Origin: an uncultured Alphaproteobacteria bacterium
GTDB lineage: Bacteria > Pseudomonadota > Alphaproteobacteria > Rs-D84 > CACZYB01
Length of the DNA: 64,000 nucleotides
Assembly: GCA_944392955.1 (NCBI GenBank)
Contig: CALXYK010000015.1
Coordinates: 1 to 64,000, forward strand
Direction of reading: 5' to 3'
Made by a program: the position numbers and the translations under genes
The notes under the pieces: model-generated
What the model saw: the letters and a program-made list of their open reading frames with translations, nothing else
Told to the model about the DNA's origin: nothing
Database searches by the model: none
In this document: piece after piece, positions 8,497 to 17,199 of the stretch
Position numbering within the stretch: position 1 is the stretch's first letter
Layout: each line of letters starts with the position of its first letter

Positions 8497-8925
8497 ATGA
8501 AAAAAAACATATTATGTATTTTAGTTTTACTTTTGTGCAGTTGTATTACAAAGCAATATAAAAATGGTGTTCCAATTCGTCCCCATCAATACGAAGAAAT
8601 ACAAAAGGCAAAAACAAAACAGGAAGTATATAATATTTTAGGTTCACCTGCTGCACAAAATTTTGTCGGCGAAGAAAAATGGTTTTACTATACATCCGAA
8701 GGTGAAATTTTTGCATTTCTAGATCCCAAATTTTCTAAATACGAAATTTTAAGTATCGGCTTTGACAACAATGATAATATAAAAAGTATAGTATTGCGAG
8801 ATTTAAAGAATAAAGATATAGCCTTTAATACAGATGTAAAAACGACCTTACCATCAGATATTCAACTAAACTTTTTCCAAGAACTATTTGGTAATATAGG
8901 AAGGTTCAATACCGTTGGACAATAA
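8497..8925 (+). CDS. bamE: SmpA/OmlA (BamE) family lipoprotein
   Basis: 142 residues. The N-terminus is a lipoprotein signal with lipobox LLCSC (Cys15), so the mature protein is probably lipid-anchored in the outer membrane. The middle matches the SmpA/OmlA fold: a GVPIRPHQYEEI helix, AKTKQEVYNILGSP, then a WFYYTSEGE strand and a second IKSIVLRDL strand. BamE is the small accessory lipoprotein of the BAM complex that assembles outer-membrane barrels, of which this window has many. AAGGGAG precedes ATG 8497 and an intrinsic terminator follows. Other BamE-fold lipoproteins exist, so the exact identity is likely but not certain. Confidence 0.82.
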   Translation: MKKNILCILVLLLCSCITKQYKNGVPIRPHQYEEIQKAKTKQEVYNILGSPAAQNFVGEEKWFYYTSEGEIFAFLDPKFSKYEILSIGFDNNDNIKSIVLRDLKNKDIAFNTDVKTTLPSDIQLNFFQELFGNIGRFNTVGQ

Positions 8926-8937
8926 AAAATACAAAAA

Positions 8938-8966
8938 TAAAAACTCCCTTAACATAGGGAGTTTTC
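8938..8966. terminator. Bidirectional intrinsic terminator
   Basis: AAAACTCCCT (8940-8949) / AGGGAGTTTT (8956-8965), a 10-bp stem with A-rich left and T-rich right flanks. It can end both the bamE-like gene and the convergent barrel gene. Confidence 0.85.
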
Positions 8967-8982
8967 ATTTAAAACCATAAAA

Positions 8983-9798
8983 CTAGAATACATCAGAAAC
9001 AAAATCATATTTTAATTTAAGCATAAAATAATTATGTTCTAATTCATAAGGAACTTTATCATCTCTTTCATCAAAATCAACTTTGAATTGTCTATATTCT
9101 GCACCAATTATAAAAGGTGTATCTGTAAGTCTATACTCTAAACCTGCAATAAATTGATGTGAAGAAACATTTCCATCAGAACCTCCAGTTATAGATTGTC
9201 CCGCAGCATCATAAAATGTAAAATCAACTTTTGACATACCGATACCATAACCTATATAAGGATCCAATGCACCAAGTCCAGGAATTTCAAAGTAAACATT
9301 TGCCATATAAGAATCAACACTAATATCAGTCGGTTGATAGAAATTTACATCAAAATCATAATAAGGTGTACTTACACAAACATCACTTCCCGACTCACAC
9401 CACTTACCATTTGGATCATTTATCCTCATAACATAATTAGGGGATTTAAACTTTGTTTTTTGATATTCTGCTTCAAATCTGAACGGATTTTTAGGAATTG
9501 CCCAACCAATAGCAAAAGATGTGGTAGAAGTATCTTCTGTATTATAAAAATACTCTTCCTTTAACCCTGCAGCCCATGCAGAAGCCTCATAACCTTGAGC
9601 ATTTGGTGTTCCAGCAGGCCATCCAGGAAGCAAAGTAATTGCATCACCATAACAATTAACATCATCAGATGCACATGTAGTAGTAGAATAACTCATATCC
9701 GGATCACCAACACCATAACCTGCACTTAAATATAAACCAGCGGCATTAGCAACAGAACTTGTAAAAAGTAAAGCAACGGACAATAAAACTTTTTTCAT
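8983..9798 (-). CDS. Outer-membrane beta-barrel protein (Opa/OmpA-barrel type)
   Basis: 271 residues from ATG 9796-9798, which has AGAGGTG just upstream; a GTG two codons earlier is also in frame. Residues 1-19 are a signal peptide (MKKVLLSVALLFTSSVANA). The mature protein is built of alternating strands, with GLYLSAGYG at the start, PYIGYGIGMSKVDF in the middle and a final EHNYFMLKLKYDF strand ending two residues after the F. This is the layout of a small 8-10 strand barrel. The AEYRQFKVDF and GLEYRLTDTPFIIGAEY strands are typical of the Opacity/OmpW-like group. Function is unknown; adhesion or a small porin role is possible. Confidence 0.82.
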   Translation of the reverse strand: MKKVLLSVALLFTSSVANAAGLYLSAGYGVGDPDMSYSTTTCASDDVNCYGDAITLLPGWPAGTPNAQGYEASAWAAGLKEEYFYNTEDTSTTSFAIGWAIPKNPFRFEAEYQKTKFKSPNYVMRINDPNGKWCESGSDVCVSTPYYDFDVNFYQPTDISVDSYMANVYFEIPGLGALDPYIGYGIGMSKVDFTFYDAAGQSITGGSDGNVSSHQFIAGLEYRLTDTPFIIGAEYRQFKVDFDERDDKVPYELEHNYFMLKLKYDFVSDVF

Positions 9799-9862
9799 AA
9801 TCACCTCTTAATCTTATTACATACAAAAATCATTGTAGCATAAGTTAAAAACATAAACAATC

Positions 9863-9878
9863 AAAAAAAAAAAAAAAA
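9863..9878. repeat. A16 homopolymer
   Basis: Sixteen consecutive A between two divergent exported-protein genes. A run this long is prone to slippage in replication and to errors in sequencing, so nearby promoter spacing may vary. Confidence 0.9.
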
Positions 9879-9936
9879 TAATTATGGTAATACAGGATAA
9901 AATATGTTATAAAAAGATAACAAAGGAACAATCAAA

Positions 9937-10836
9937 ATGAAAGAAAAAATTTTCAACAAAGCAACAAAAAAAATCAAAAATAATAACTTCATAAAAACTA
10001 TTATTTTTGCAAGTTTATTATTAACTAATGCAAGGTTAACTCCCGATTTAATAGCCGAAGAAACACCATCTCCCACACCAATTGGAACCACAATAAAAGA
10101 TACAAAAATACAAATAAATTGCAATGCTGACGAAAAATACCTCGCACTACAATTAAAGAATATTATTCTGGATTTGAATAATCATAATGATATAAGCAAG
10201 ATAATAATAAAATCTCTTGAAGAAAATAATACTACCATAGAAATTTCTGAAACGAATGATATATCTAATGGTTATTATGTAATAGGTTCAAACAAGATAT
10301 ATATTCCAAAAAATGTAATAGAAAACACCCTTACATCAAAGGATAAATTATCCCACACATACTCTTTGCAAAAGGCAATAATCCATGAAACTATTCATAT
10401 GCTTCAGGATAAAAAGGGAATATTCAAAGATTGTGAACATCTATCCCCATTAGATTCTAGTATTGTTTATACCTTATCAGAACTTGATGCAATCTGTAAA
10501 TCTTATATAGTAATGGATACCGGAGTATGGGACACAAATTTAATTTTTGAATGTTTAAAAGATATGATACCATGTTTGGAAAACTATACCAAAAAGGGAC
10601 TTTATCTATCCCAAACCAATAATAATAAAAGCCAAGATATATCCATAGAAAAAGTGCTAAAAAAACTAAACAACAAAGGTTTTGACGACTATGAAAATAT
10701 ATCAAAGATGATAGAAACTGCAAAGGCCAAAATATCCCCCGAAATTATGGAGGAAATTTTAATAGCAAATAATGCATATAATGGATTTGAAAATAATATG
10801 TATGTTTCAACAAACTTAATACAAAAGGAATTTTAA
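9937..10836 (+). CDS. Exported HExxH putative metallopeptidase
   Basis: 299 residues. A basic N-terminus followed by a hydrophobic stretch (about 18-38) suggests a signal peptide or anchor. The segment KAIIHETIHMLQD (147-157) contains the zincin motif HExxH (H150, E151, H154). SELDAICKSY (181-190), 27 residues further on, could give the third ligand (E182 or D184), as in gluzincin-like folds. This suggests a zinc-dependent peptidase acting outside the cytoplasm, but family and substrate are unknown to me. The stop codon abuts the pth start directly (TAA-ATG), so the two are one transcript, though no functional link is evident. AAAGGA precedes the ATG. Confidence 0.72.
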   Translation: MKEKIFNKATKKIKNNNFIKTIIFASLLLTNARLTPDLIAEETPSPTPIGTTIKDTKIQINCNADEKYLALQLKNIILDLNNHNDISKIIIKSLEENNTTIEISETNDISNGYYVIGSNKIYIPKNVIENTLTSKDKLSHTYSLQKAIIHETIHMLQDKKGIFKDCEHLSPLDSSIVYTLSELDAICKSYIVMDTGVWDTNLIFECLKDMIPCLENYTKKGLYLSQTNNNKSQDISIEKVLKKLNNKGFDDYENISKMIETAKAKISPEIMEEILIANNAYNGFENNMYVSTNLIQKEF

Positions 10837-11376
10837 ATGATTGTAATAGCAGGCTTAGGCAACATAGGAAACGAATACACAAACACCCGCCATAATATAG
10901 GCTTTATGTGTGTAGATAAGATAAAGCAGGATTACAATTTTCCCGATTTCAAAGAAAAACCTAAATACCTATATACAAAAAAAACAATAAATGGAACCGA
11001 AGTAGTGCTTATAAAACCAACAACATATATGAATTTATCAGGTGAAGCACTACTTTCCATCTGCACTTTTTACAAAGTTCCATCATCAAATGTAATTGTA
11101 ATCCACGATGATTTGGATTTAGAAACAGGCAGAATAAAAATTAAACAAGGTGGTGGCAACGGCGGACATAATGGTTTAAAAAGTATTGATAAGGCAATAG
11201 GTCCCAATTACCACAGAATCCGCATAGGCATAAATCACCCACGAAATCTTTCACAAAAAATAGAAGTTTCCGATTATGTTTTAGGACGTTTTTCCCCAAC
11301 GGAAAAGGAAGAAATTGAAAAATCAATCAATATAATATCTGATGATTTAGAAGAGATAATTTCCAAAAACGTTTAA
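10837..11376 (+). CDS. pth: Peptidyl-tRNA hydrolase
   Basis: 179 residues. The enzyme hydrolyses the ester bond of peptidyl-tRNAs that drop off ribosomes and so recycles tRNA. The catalytic residues fit the family: N9 (GLGNIG), H19 (TRHNIGF), N66 (TYMNLSG), D91 (IHDDLDL) and N112 (GGHNGLKS). The length is somewhat under E. coli Pth (194), from a short C-terminus. The start codon directly follows the stop of the upstream metallopeptidase-like gene, and AAGGA lies within the end of that gene. Confidence 0.97.
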   Translation: MIVIAGLGNIGNEYTNTRHNIGFMCVDKIKQDYNFPDFKEKPKYLYTKKTINGTEVVLIKPTTYMNLSGEALLSICTFYKVPSSNVIVIHDDLDLETGRIKIKQGGGNGGHNGLKSIDKAIGPNYHRIRIGINHPRNLSQKIEVSDYVLGRFSPTEKEEIEKSINIISDDLEEIISKNV

Positions 11377-11458
11377 TTTTCTATAAATATTTTATCAAAA
11401 TATACTAGACTTTTTAGATATTTATATTATAATAAAAACATATTCTTATGGAGAGGAA

Positions 11459-12748
11459 ATGGTATTATTAAAAAACAGAATTTATATCATGCTGATGGCA
11501 GGCTTGTTATTGCCTAATAATGCCTATTCTCAAAGTACAAATATGGTTCTACCTAATCAGGTGGGAAGTTATGCTATAAATTCTAAAAATAATACCATGC
11601 AACTCCCTAATCAGGTTGGTGTTTATCAACCTCAACGATTTCCCACTACACCTAATACTGCATATAACCCATATATGATGGGACAGCAACGTAAACCTGT
11701 TGTTGATTACAGCAAACAACCAACAATGAACCGAACCATATATGAAAATGTCAATGGGTATAAAACACCTAACCGCTATTCTTTACAAAATGCAAATATG
11801 AAAAGGATAAATGAGCAAAAAAATATTCCTGTTGAATACGACTCTGAATACTATTTGTCATTATCATACGGATTTGGCTCATTTGACGGAACTGGACTTG
11901 AAAACGATAGTATTGTTTACCCACCTATGAACGAAATTTCCGAAGGTTTAGGTGATCCAAAACTATTATCTGTTGGATTCGGAATACAACAAAACCGAAA
12001 TGTAAGAATTGAATTGAACTATACAAACATTTCTGGCCTACATTACGAAGATAATGCCTATGCCACAAATCAATGGTGCGGACCATGGGATTATGATGGA
12101 TTTTTTTATGATTGTGCCGAATTATTACCTGTTTCAGGTGGTGGGATAAGTTCTAATGCCTTAATGTTGAATGTTGAAGTTCCCCTAACCGATTTAATCG
12201 GAACAATTTTTGATGGATTCGTCACCCCATATATTGGTGGTGGTGTTGGTATATCATTTAATACATTAAGTGATTATTCTGTATACGATGAATACGGCGA
12301 TGCCGAAATACCTGCAACCACTGACGGAAATCCATTTGACAGCGATGGTAATTTCACTGGTGGTTGGTTTGATTATAATGGAACAATCACCCATTTTGGT
12401 GCCACAACAAATAATATTGCCTGGAATGTAAGGGCTGGACTTTCATTCAACCTTGATAAAAAGACATTCCTAGATTTATATTATCAAATGGGAAATTATG
12501 GAAAGGTAGAAAGCCACGATTCCATATACTATTCTTATGAAACCGTTTATATAGTAGATCCAATCCAAGACAGCAGTGGTGGTTGGACCTGTACCGACGA
12601 TGCACTAAACGAAGGATATATATATATTGAAGAAAGCGGTTGGTGTGAATCTTCCCCATATTTGACCGAAGGAACTATTTCCGATGCAAAGGAAAAGGGA
12701 ACAATAGAAACAACAGAGATAGGAGTAAAACTTAGATTAATATTCTAA
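11459..12748 (+). CDS. Outer-membrane barrel protein, first of a tandem pair
   Basis: 429 residues. A signal peptide (about 1-25, ending NAYSQ) is followed by a low-complexity passenger in which LPNQVG(S/V)Y occurs twice, about 20 residues apart, in an Asn/Gln/Pro-rich context. From about residue 130 the protein becomes a barrel with paired strands (YYLSLSYGFGSF, NVRIELNYTNISG, TPYIGGGVGISFNTLSDYS, KTFLDLYYQMGNYGKV), ending in EIGVKLRLIF, a C-terminal Phe as expected for BAM recognition. It is a paralogue of the next gene: both share the SDYS/T, GxTT-N/K, NYGKV/TFGKV and final GVKL-R/K stretches in the same order. GGAGAGG precedes ATG 11459. Function unknown. Confidence 0.8.
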   Translation: MVLLKNRIYIMLMAGLLLPNNAYSQSTNMVLPNQVGSYAINSKNNTMQLPNQVGVYQPQRFPTTPNTAYNPYMMGQQRKPVVDYSKQPTMNRTIYENVNGYKTPNRYSLQNANMKRINEQKNIPVEYDSEYYLSLSYGFGSFDGTGLENDSIVYPPMNEISEGLGDPKLLSVGFGIQQNRNVRIELNYTNISGLHYEDNAYATNQWCGPWDYDGFFYDCAELLPVSGGGISSNALMLNVEVPLTDLIGTIFDGFVTPYIGGGVGISFNTLSDYSVYDEYGDAEIPATTDGNPFDSDGNFTGGWFDYNGTITHFGATTNNIAWNVRAGLSFNLDKKTFLDLYYQMGNYGKVESHDSIYYSYETVYIVDPIQDSSGGWTCTDDALNEGYIYIEESGWCESSPYLTEGTISDAKEKGTIETTEIGVKLRLIF

Positions 12749-12759
12749 GGTATAAAAAA

Positions 12760-14040
12760 ATGTATTTAAAACGATTACAAAATATTATTTTAACAGGCTC
12801 CATTTTAACAATGGCAGGGCCAGTTTTTGCACAAACTGCCACACCTGTTGGAATGCAATATGTTGGATCGCAACAATACATAGGACAAAACCGAACTATA
12901 ACTCCTAATACAAAAACGACTAAGGTTGCACCTCAAATAAATTCCGTATATGCAACACCTATGAAACGGGTAAATGAAATTCCACTATATGGAAAAAACA
13001 AAAATGTATATTTCTATAACCAACCTAAAAAGGACGAAGGTCTTTTCGCAGGAAGTGGACTATATATGTTTGCCGCATTTTCAACCGGATCTAATAATAA
13101 TGGTGTAAACTCTGAAAAAGGTACTGGATATGTAACAATGGAAAGTGATGGTCCATATTGGGGCACATATATGGGAGGAAGCGATTCTAATACCGATATG
13201 GGAACCGCAAATGGTTTAACACTTGGATTCGGACGTGTGATGTCTGATACTTTAAGTGTGGAATTTTTATATTCCTCCTATAACGGAATGGAATATGGCA
13301 ATTTTGCAAAATTACAAGATTATAACGAAATTGAAGATGAAGAAGGTTATTATTATGAACCTATTATCAACGATTTTACATACGAGGTAATAGATGGTGG
13401 TGATATCTCATCTGATTTCATAGGTATCGGGTTAAGATATAACCTTGATAATGTATTTGGTATGTTGGGTGGACGATTAAAACCTTACTTTGGTTTCCAA
13501 CTTGGAATCGCACAAAACACTATCTCCGATTACACATTTTCCGATCCATACGGATATATTGACGGGCCCAATGTAAATGATTTATTAACACTTAGTGATG
13601 AAGATATCGCAGCCAAAGGCCTCATAGATAATCAAAATTACACTGATTATGCATATAGTAATGGAACTATAACCTTTATTGGTAAAACAACAAAAACCTT
13701 TGGTGCCGGTTTGGAACTTGGACTTACACTTGAATTGGATAGTTCAATAGAACTTGATTTCTTCTATAAAATGAACACATTCGGAAAGGTAAAAACCTCT
13801 GGTAATGTGATAAGCACATACGATGAAACTACAACAGATTTCTATATTGCACCTCTTGGCACCCTATCATGTGACGAAGGTTATACTGGATATTACAATG
13901 GAGCAGATGGAACCTATTACATCTGTGTTGCAAATAATTCCTATTCTAATAGTGGTATTACAACCTTAGAACAACGAAGGGAAGAATCTGGCGATATGTT
14001 ATTCCAACAATATGGTGTTAAGTTGAAATATATGTTCTAA
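12760..14040 (+). CDS. Outer-membrane barrel protein, second of a tandem pair
   Basis: 426 residues, 11 bp after its paralogue and surely in the same transcript. Signal peptide about 1-25 (ending GPVFAQ), then a Thr/Gln/Asn-rich linker with KRVNEIP, comparable to KRINEQKNIP in the first copy. The barrel follows from about residue 100 (GLYMFAAFS, TLSVEFLYSSYNG, KPYFGFQLGIAQNTISDYT, IELDFFYKMNTFGKV) and ends YGVKLKYMF. Long acidic loops (DYNEIEDEEGYYYEP) and a late Cys pair differ from copy one, so the exposed loops have diverged while the strands are kept. Function unknown; surface exposure is likely. Confidence 0.8.
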   Translation: MYLKRLQNIILTGSILTMAGPVFAQTATPVGMQYVGSQQYIGQNRTITPNTKTTKVAPQINSVYATPMKRVNEIPLYGKNKNVYFYNQPKKDEGLFAGSGLYMFAAFSTGSNNNGVNSEKGTGYVTMESDGPYWGTYMGGSDSNTDMGTANGLTLGFGRVMSDTLSVEFLYSSYNGMEYGNFAKLQDYNEIEDEEGYYYEPIINDFTYEVIDGGDISSDFIGIGLRYNLDNVFGMLGGRLKPYFGFQLGIAQNTISDYTFSDPYGYIDGPNVNDLLTLSDEDIAAKGLIDNQNYTDYAYSNGTITFIGKTTKTFGAGLELGLTLELDSSIELDFFYKMNTFGKVKTSGNVISTYDETTTDFYIAPLGTLSCDEGYTGYYNGADGTYYICVANNSYSNSGITTLEQRREESGDMLFQQYGVKLKYMF

Positions 14041-14064
14041 AAATAAAAAACAATAAAAATTTCC

Positions 14065-14093
14065 TTGATTTTATAAAAAATAATATATATAAT
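14065..14093 (+). promoter_or_regulatory. Promoter of tRNA-Gly
   Basis: TTGATT (14065-14070), a 17-bp spacer and TATAAT (14088-14093). Transcription would begin about 8 nt before the mature tRNA. Confidence 0.85.
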
Positions 14094-14107
14094 CACCTAT
14101 TATCAAA

Positions 14108-14184
14108 GCGGGCGTAGCTCAGTTGGCTAGAGCGCAACCTTGCCAAGGTTGAGGTCGTGGGTTCGAGCCCCATTGCCCGCTCCA
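14108..14184 (+). tRNA. tRNA-Gly (GCC)
   Basis: 77 nt with an encoded CCA. The acceptor GCGGGCG pairs with TGCCCGC, the anticodon loop CTTGCCAAG reads GCC, and the T loop is GTTCGAG. A matching promoter and a strong terminator flank it. Confidence 0.97.
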
Positions 14185-14191
14185 AAAATTC

Positions 14192-14220
14192 AACACCCTG
14201 TATATACAGGGTGTTTTTTT
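14192..14220 (+). terminator. Intrinsic terminator of tRNA-Gly
   Basis: AACACCCTGTA/TACAGGGTGTT, nearly a perfect palindrome, followed by eight T. Confidence 0.92.
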
Positions 14221-14273
14221 TAATAATTAAATAAAAGAAATTTTTTTAAATATTAAAGATTTATGCAACCTAA

Positions 14274-14633
14274 TTATCTACCATACCTATCTTCGTAACG
14301 AATTATATCCAATTCATCAAGTTTTCTACCTGTTTGTATTTCAATAAATACCAGCGGTTTATCAGTATTATTTTGGATTCTGTGTTTTATACCGACGGGG
14401 ATATAAACACTTTCACCTGCCCGTCTGACAATATTTTTATCACCTAAAAAGATATTTGCTTCACCACTGGCAATAATCCAATTTTCTTCTCTGAAATTAT
14501 GAGATTGCAAAGAAAGTATTTGCCCTGCACTAACCGTAATTCTTTTTACACAATAATTATTGCTTACGGCAATTACTTCCCAACTTCCCCACGGACGTTT
14601 ATCCTTGTCCCCAGGTTTATAATTGTTTATCAT
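14274..14633 (-). CDS. Mannose-6-phosphate isomerase-type (type II) cupin
   Basis: 119 residues, a single cupin domain like the C-terminal part of ManC/AlgA mannose-1-phosphate guanylyltransferases. Recognisable stretches are RPWGSWEVI (13-21), VKRITVSAGQILSLQSH (cupin motif 1 with the metal-binding His), EENWIIASGEA and IPVGIKHRIQN (cupin motif 2). As a stand-alone protein it may interconvert mannose-6-P and fructose-6-P, or act on another sugar nucleotide. It lies 18 bp after glmS, which also draws on fructose-6-P, so a shared role in nucleotide-sugar supply for the envelope is plausible. No guanylyltransferase domain is attached. Confidence 0.85.
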   Translation of the reverse strand: MINNYKPGDKDKRPWGSWEVIAVSNNYCVKRITVSAGQILSLQSHNFREENWIIASGEANIFLGDKNIVRRAGESVYIPVGIKHRIQNNTDKPLVFIEIQTGRKLDELDIIRYEDRYGR

Positions 14634-14651
14634 ATAAAATCCTTTAATTTT

Positions 14652-16496
14652 TTATTCAACAGTTACGGACTTTGCCAAATTTCGTGGCTGGTCCACATCT
14701 TTTCCTAAAAAATTACTAATATGATAAGCAAAAAGTTGAAATGGAATAACACTTAATAACGGAGATAACAAATCTGAAACCGAAGGAATTTTCACTATTA
14801 CATCAAATAAATTCTTCAACTTTTCATCCTCAGAAGATGTTACCGTAATCAATTTTGCATTTCTTGCCTTTGCTTCTTCACAATTAGCAATTATTTTATC
14901 ATAGGTAATATAACCTGGGATTAAAACAGATACAATAGGAACATCTTCATCTAATAATGCAATAGGTCCATGCTTTAATTCACCTGCGGGATAAGCATTT
15001 GCATTGATATAACTTACTTCTTTCAGTTTCAATGCACCCTCCATAGCAGTAGGAAGATTTACCCCCCTACCAATATATATGAAGTTTTTAAATTTTGATA
15101 GTTTATCAGCAACACTTTCAATATTACTATCATCACTTAAAATTTCTTCCATCTTTGTAGGGATAGAAAGCAATTCTTCCTTTATAAGAGATATTCTATC
15201 ATCACTTTTACCCTTAACTTCGGCGAAATAAATCGCAAATAGGTAAAGCATCAATAATTGTGCAGTATATGATTTTGTCGCAGCCACACTAACCTCTATC
15301 CCTGCATTAACATTCAATATACTATCAGAATATCTTGTGATATTGGAATCAGGTCTATTTGTAATAACAACTATATATGCACCTTTTTCCCTTGCTTGAC
15401 GAACCGCAGTCAATGTATCCGCGGTTTCACCACTTTGGGAAATTGCAATAACTAAACTATTAGCATCAGTTGTATTATTCCTGTAAATATATTCACTGGC
15501 AGGCTCCACCTCCACCGGAACAGAAGCTAAATCCTCAATAAGATATTTTCCAACCAACCCTGCATGCAACGAAGTTCCACATGCAATAATTTGTATTTTT
15601 GATAAATTTCTCAAAATATCCAAAGGTATCTTTATTTCATCAAGTTTTATTTTGGCATTTACATCAGAAATTCTTCCATTAAGTAAATTTCTAACAATAT
15701 TAGGTTGTTCGTTTATTTCCTTTAACATATAATGCTTATACCCCATTTTGGAAACCGCATCTACCTCCATAGAGATCTTCACAATCTTCAAAGGGATAAG
15801 ACTTCCATCAACACTTTCTATTTCCACGGAATCCTTTTTGATAACAGCAATTTCTTCATCATTAAGATAAATAACATCAGATGTAATTGCAATAATCGCA
15901 GGCAAATCACTTGCAACAATGTTTTCATTATTCCCAACCCCTATAATAAGCGGAGCATGCTTCCTTGCTACCACAAATTTATCGGATTCGTTTTTACACA
16001 TAACACATATTGCATAAGCTCCCTTTAATTTAGGCAAGGCATTTCTAACCGCATCTTTTAAATTCAAGGCATATTTATATTCGTCGGATATCAGATTAGC
16101 AATAACTTCTGTATCTGTCTGAGATGCAAAGGAATATCCCTTTTCTATAAGATTTTCCTTTAACTCTTTATAATTTTCAATAATTCCATTATGCACAACG
16201 ACAATATCTTTATTACTTGATATATGAGGATGAGCATTAACTTCATTCGCCACCCCATGTGTAGCCCATCTGATATGACCTATACCAAACAATGAATCTT
16301 TTGTTTCTGATACAATCTTTGACATTTTATTTTTAAGGTTTTCTAATTTCCCTACTGACTTATAAATTTCAATCTGATTATTATTAAACAAAGCAATCCC
16401 AGCGGAATCATACCCACGATATTTAAGATTATCTAACCCCTTTAATAAAATTTCAGAAACATTATTGTCCCCTATATAACCAACTATGCCACACAT
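14652..16496 (-). CDS. glmS: Glutamine-fructose-6-phosphate aminotransferase (isomerising)
   Basis: 614 residues from the ATG at 16494-16496. This start makes the sequence MCGIVGYIG, leaving the catalytic N-terminal Cys after Met removal; an upstream ATG six codons earlier would destroy that. Residues 2-230 are the class II glutamine amidotransferase domain (HIRWATHG, HNGIIENY). The rest is two SIS isomerase domains (CGTSLHAG, SQSGETADT, VAATKSYT) with the C-terminal DQPRNLAKSVTVE that closes the active site. It makes glucosamine-6-P, the first step to UDP-GlcNAc for peptidoglycan and lipid A. I see no glmS ribozyme upstream, as expected outside Gram-positives. Confidence 0.97.
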   Translation of the reverse strand: MCGIVGYIGDNNVSEILLKGLDNLKYRGYDSAGIALFNNNQIEIYKSVGKLENLKNKMSKIVSETKDSLFGIGHIRWATHGVANEVNAHPHISSNKDIVVVHNGIIENYKELKENLIEKGYSFASQTDTEVIANLISDEYKYALNLKDAVRNALPKLKGAYAICVMCKNESDKFVVARKHAPLIIGVGNNENIVASDLPAIIAITSDVIYLNDEEIAVIKKDSVEIESVDGSLIPLKIVKISMEVDAVSKMGYKHYMLKEINEQPNIVRNLLNGRISDVNAKIKLDEIKIPLDILRNLSKIQIIACGTSLHAGLVGKYLIEDLASVPVEVEPASEYIYRNNTTDANSLVIAISQSGETADTLTAVRQAREKGAYIVVITNRPDSNITRYSDSILNVNAGIEVSVAATKSYTAQLLMLYLFAIYFAEVKGKSDDRISLIKEELLSIPTKMEEILSDDSNIESVADKLSKFKNFIYIGRGVNLPTAMEGALKLKEVSYINANAYPAGELKHGPIALLDEDVPIVSVLIPGYITYDKIIANCEEAKARNAKLITVTSSEDEKLKNLFDVIVKIPSVSDLLSPLLSVIPFQLFAYHISNFLGKDVDQPRNLAKSVTVE

Positions 16497-16667
16497 AACA
16501 AAAAATCCTTTCATTTTTGTAAATATGTATTTTATCCTAACATTTTAGCAAAATCTTTACAATTCAATATTTTGAAATATTTTGAAACAATACTTATAAA
16601 TAAAAAATACCTATTCCAAAAAGATGTTTTTATATAAAAAAGAAGTTTCAATACAAAAAAGTCAAAT

Positions 16668-17198
16668 TTATTTAGTATTTACATTTAAAAATGAAGATTT
16701 ATCCAATTCTATATTTCCACCACATTTAGGACATTTTAATATTTTACATTGCTCTTCTTTTCCATTTAATTTAATCAAAGAATTTCCACATTTAGAACAA
16801 TTATGAGAAAATCTATAACATTTATCCAAACCATTTTCTTTCCAGGACAAAATCATATCAAATTGTAATTCAAACGAATGACAAACTGGACAATAATATC
16901 CTCGTTCCAACGAAACTGAAACAAAGACATTATCAATTCCAACTTTCAATGCAATTTTTTTGGCTTTTTCTATCTTATCTTTATCTTTTAAATAACTTTT
17001 TAACTTAGATGGATGATTTTTTAATTTTTTTGCCACTTCTGTATCAGAAGATAAAAGAATATCTTTCGCAATTTTTTGATGTTTTTTAGGAAGCAAATTT
17101 GAAAAAGGAAATGTCAACAAAGCACCAAAAGAAAAATCACAAGACATATCTTTCTTTTTGGAATTTTCACATGTATAACTTACAAATAATCTTTCCAT
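16668..17198 (-). CDS. Zinc-ribbon protein, second of a tandem pair
   Basis: 176 residues. The N-terminal MERLFVSYTCEN and SCDFSFGALLTFP match the upstream neighbour (MERLCAKYICEN, TCDFSFNALLTFP). The middle is a Lys-rich helical segment (IAKDILLS to IEKAKKIALKVGI). The C-terminal third carries three Cys pairs: YYCPVCHSFE, HNCSKCG and LKCPKCGGNIEL, i.e. two or three zinc ribbons. No signal peptide or membrane segment, so cytoplasmic. It starts 1 nt after the stop of its paralogue with no ribosome site of its own, implying translational coupling. Function unknown; RNA or DNA binding is a guess from the ribbons alone. Confidence 0.75.
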   Translation of the reverse strand: MERLFVSYTCENSKKKDMSCDFSFGALLTFPFSNLLPKKHQKIAKDILLSSDTEVAKKLKNHPSKLKSYLKDKDKIEKAKKIALKVGIDNVFVSVSLERGYYCPVCHSFELQFDMILSWKENGLDKCYRFSHNCSKCGNSLIKLNGKEEQCKILKCPKCGGNIELDKSSFLNVNTK

Positions 17199-17199
17199 T

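Noticed and set aside
14184-16650. glmS ribozyme or riboswitch upstream of glmS
   Set aside because: The region before glmS is short and AT-rich with no ribozyme core; such control is typical of Gram-positive bacteria.
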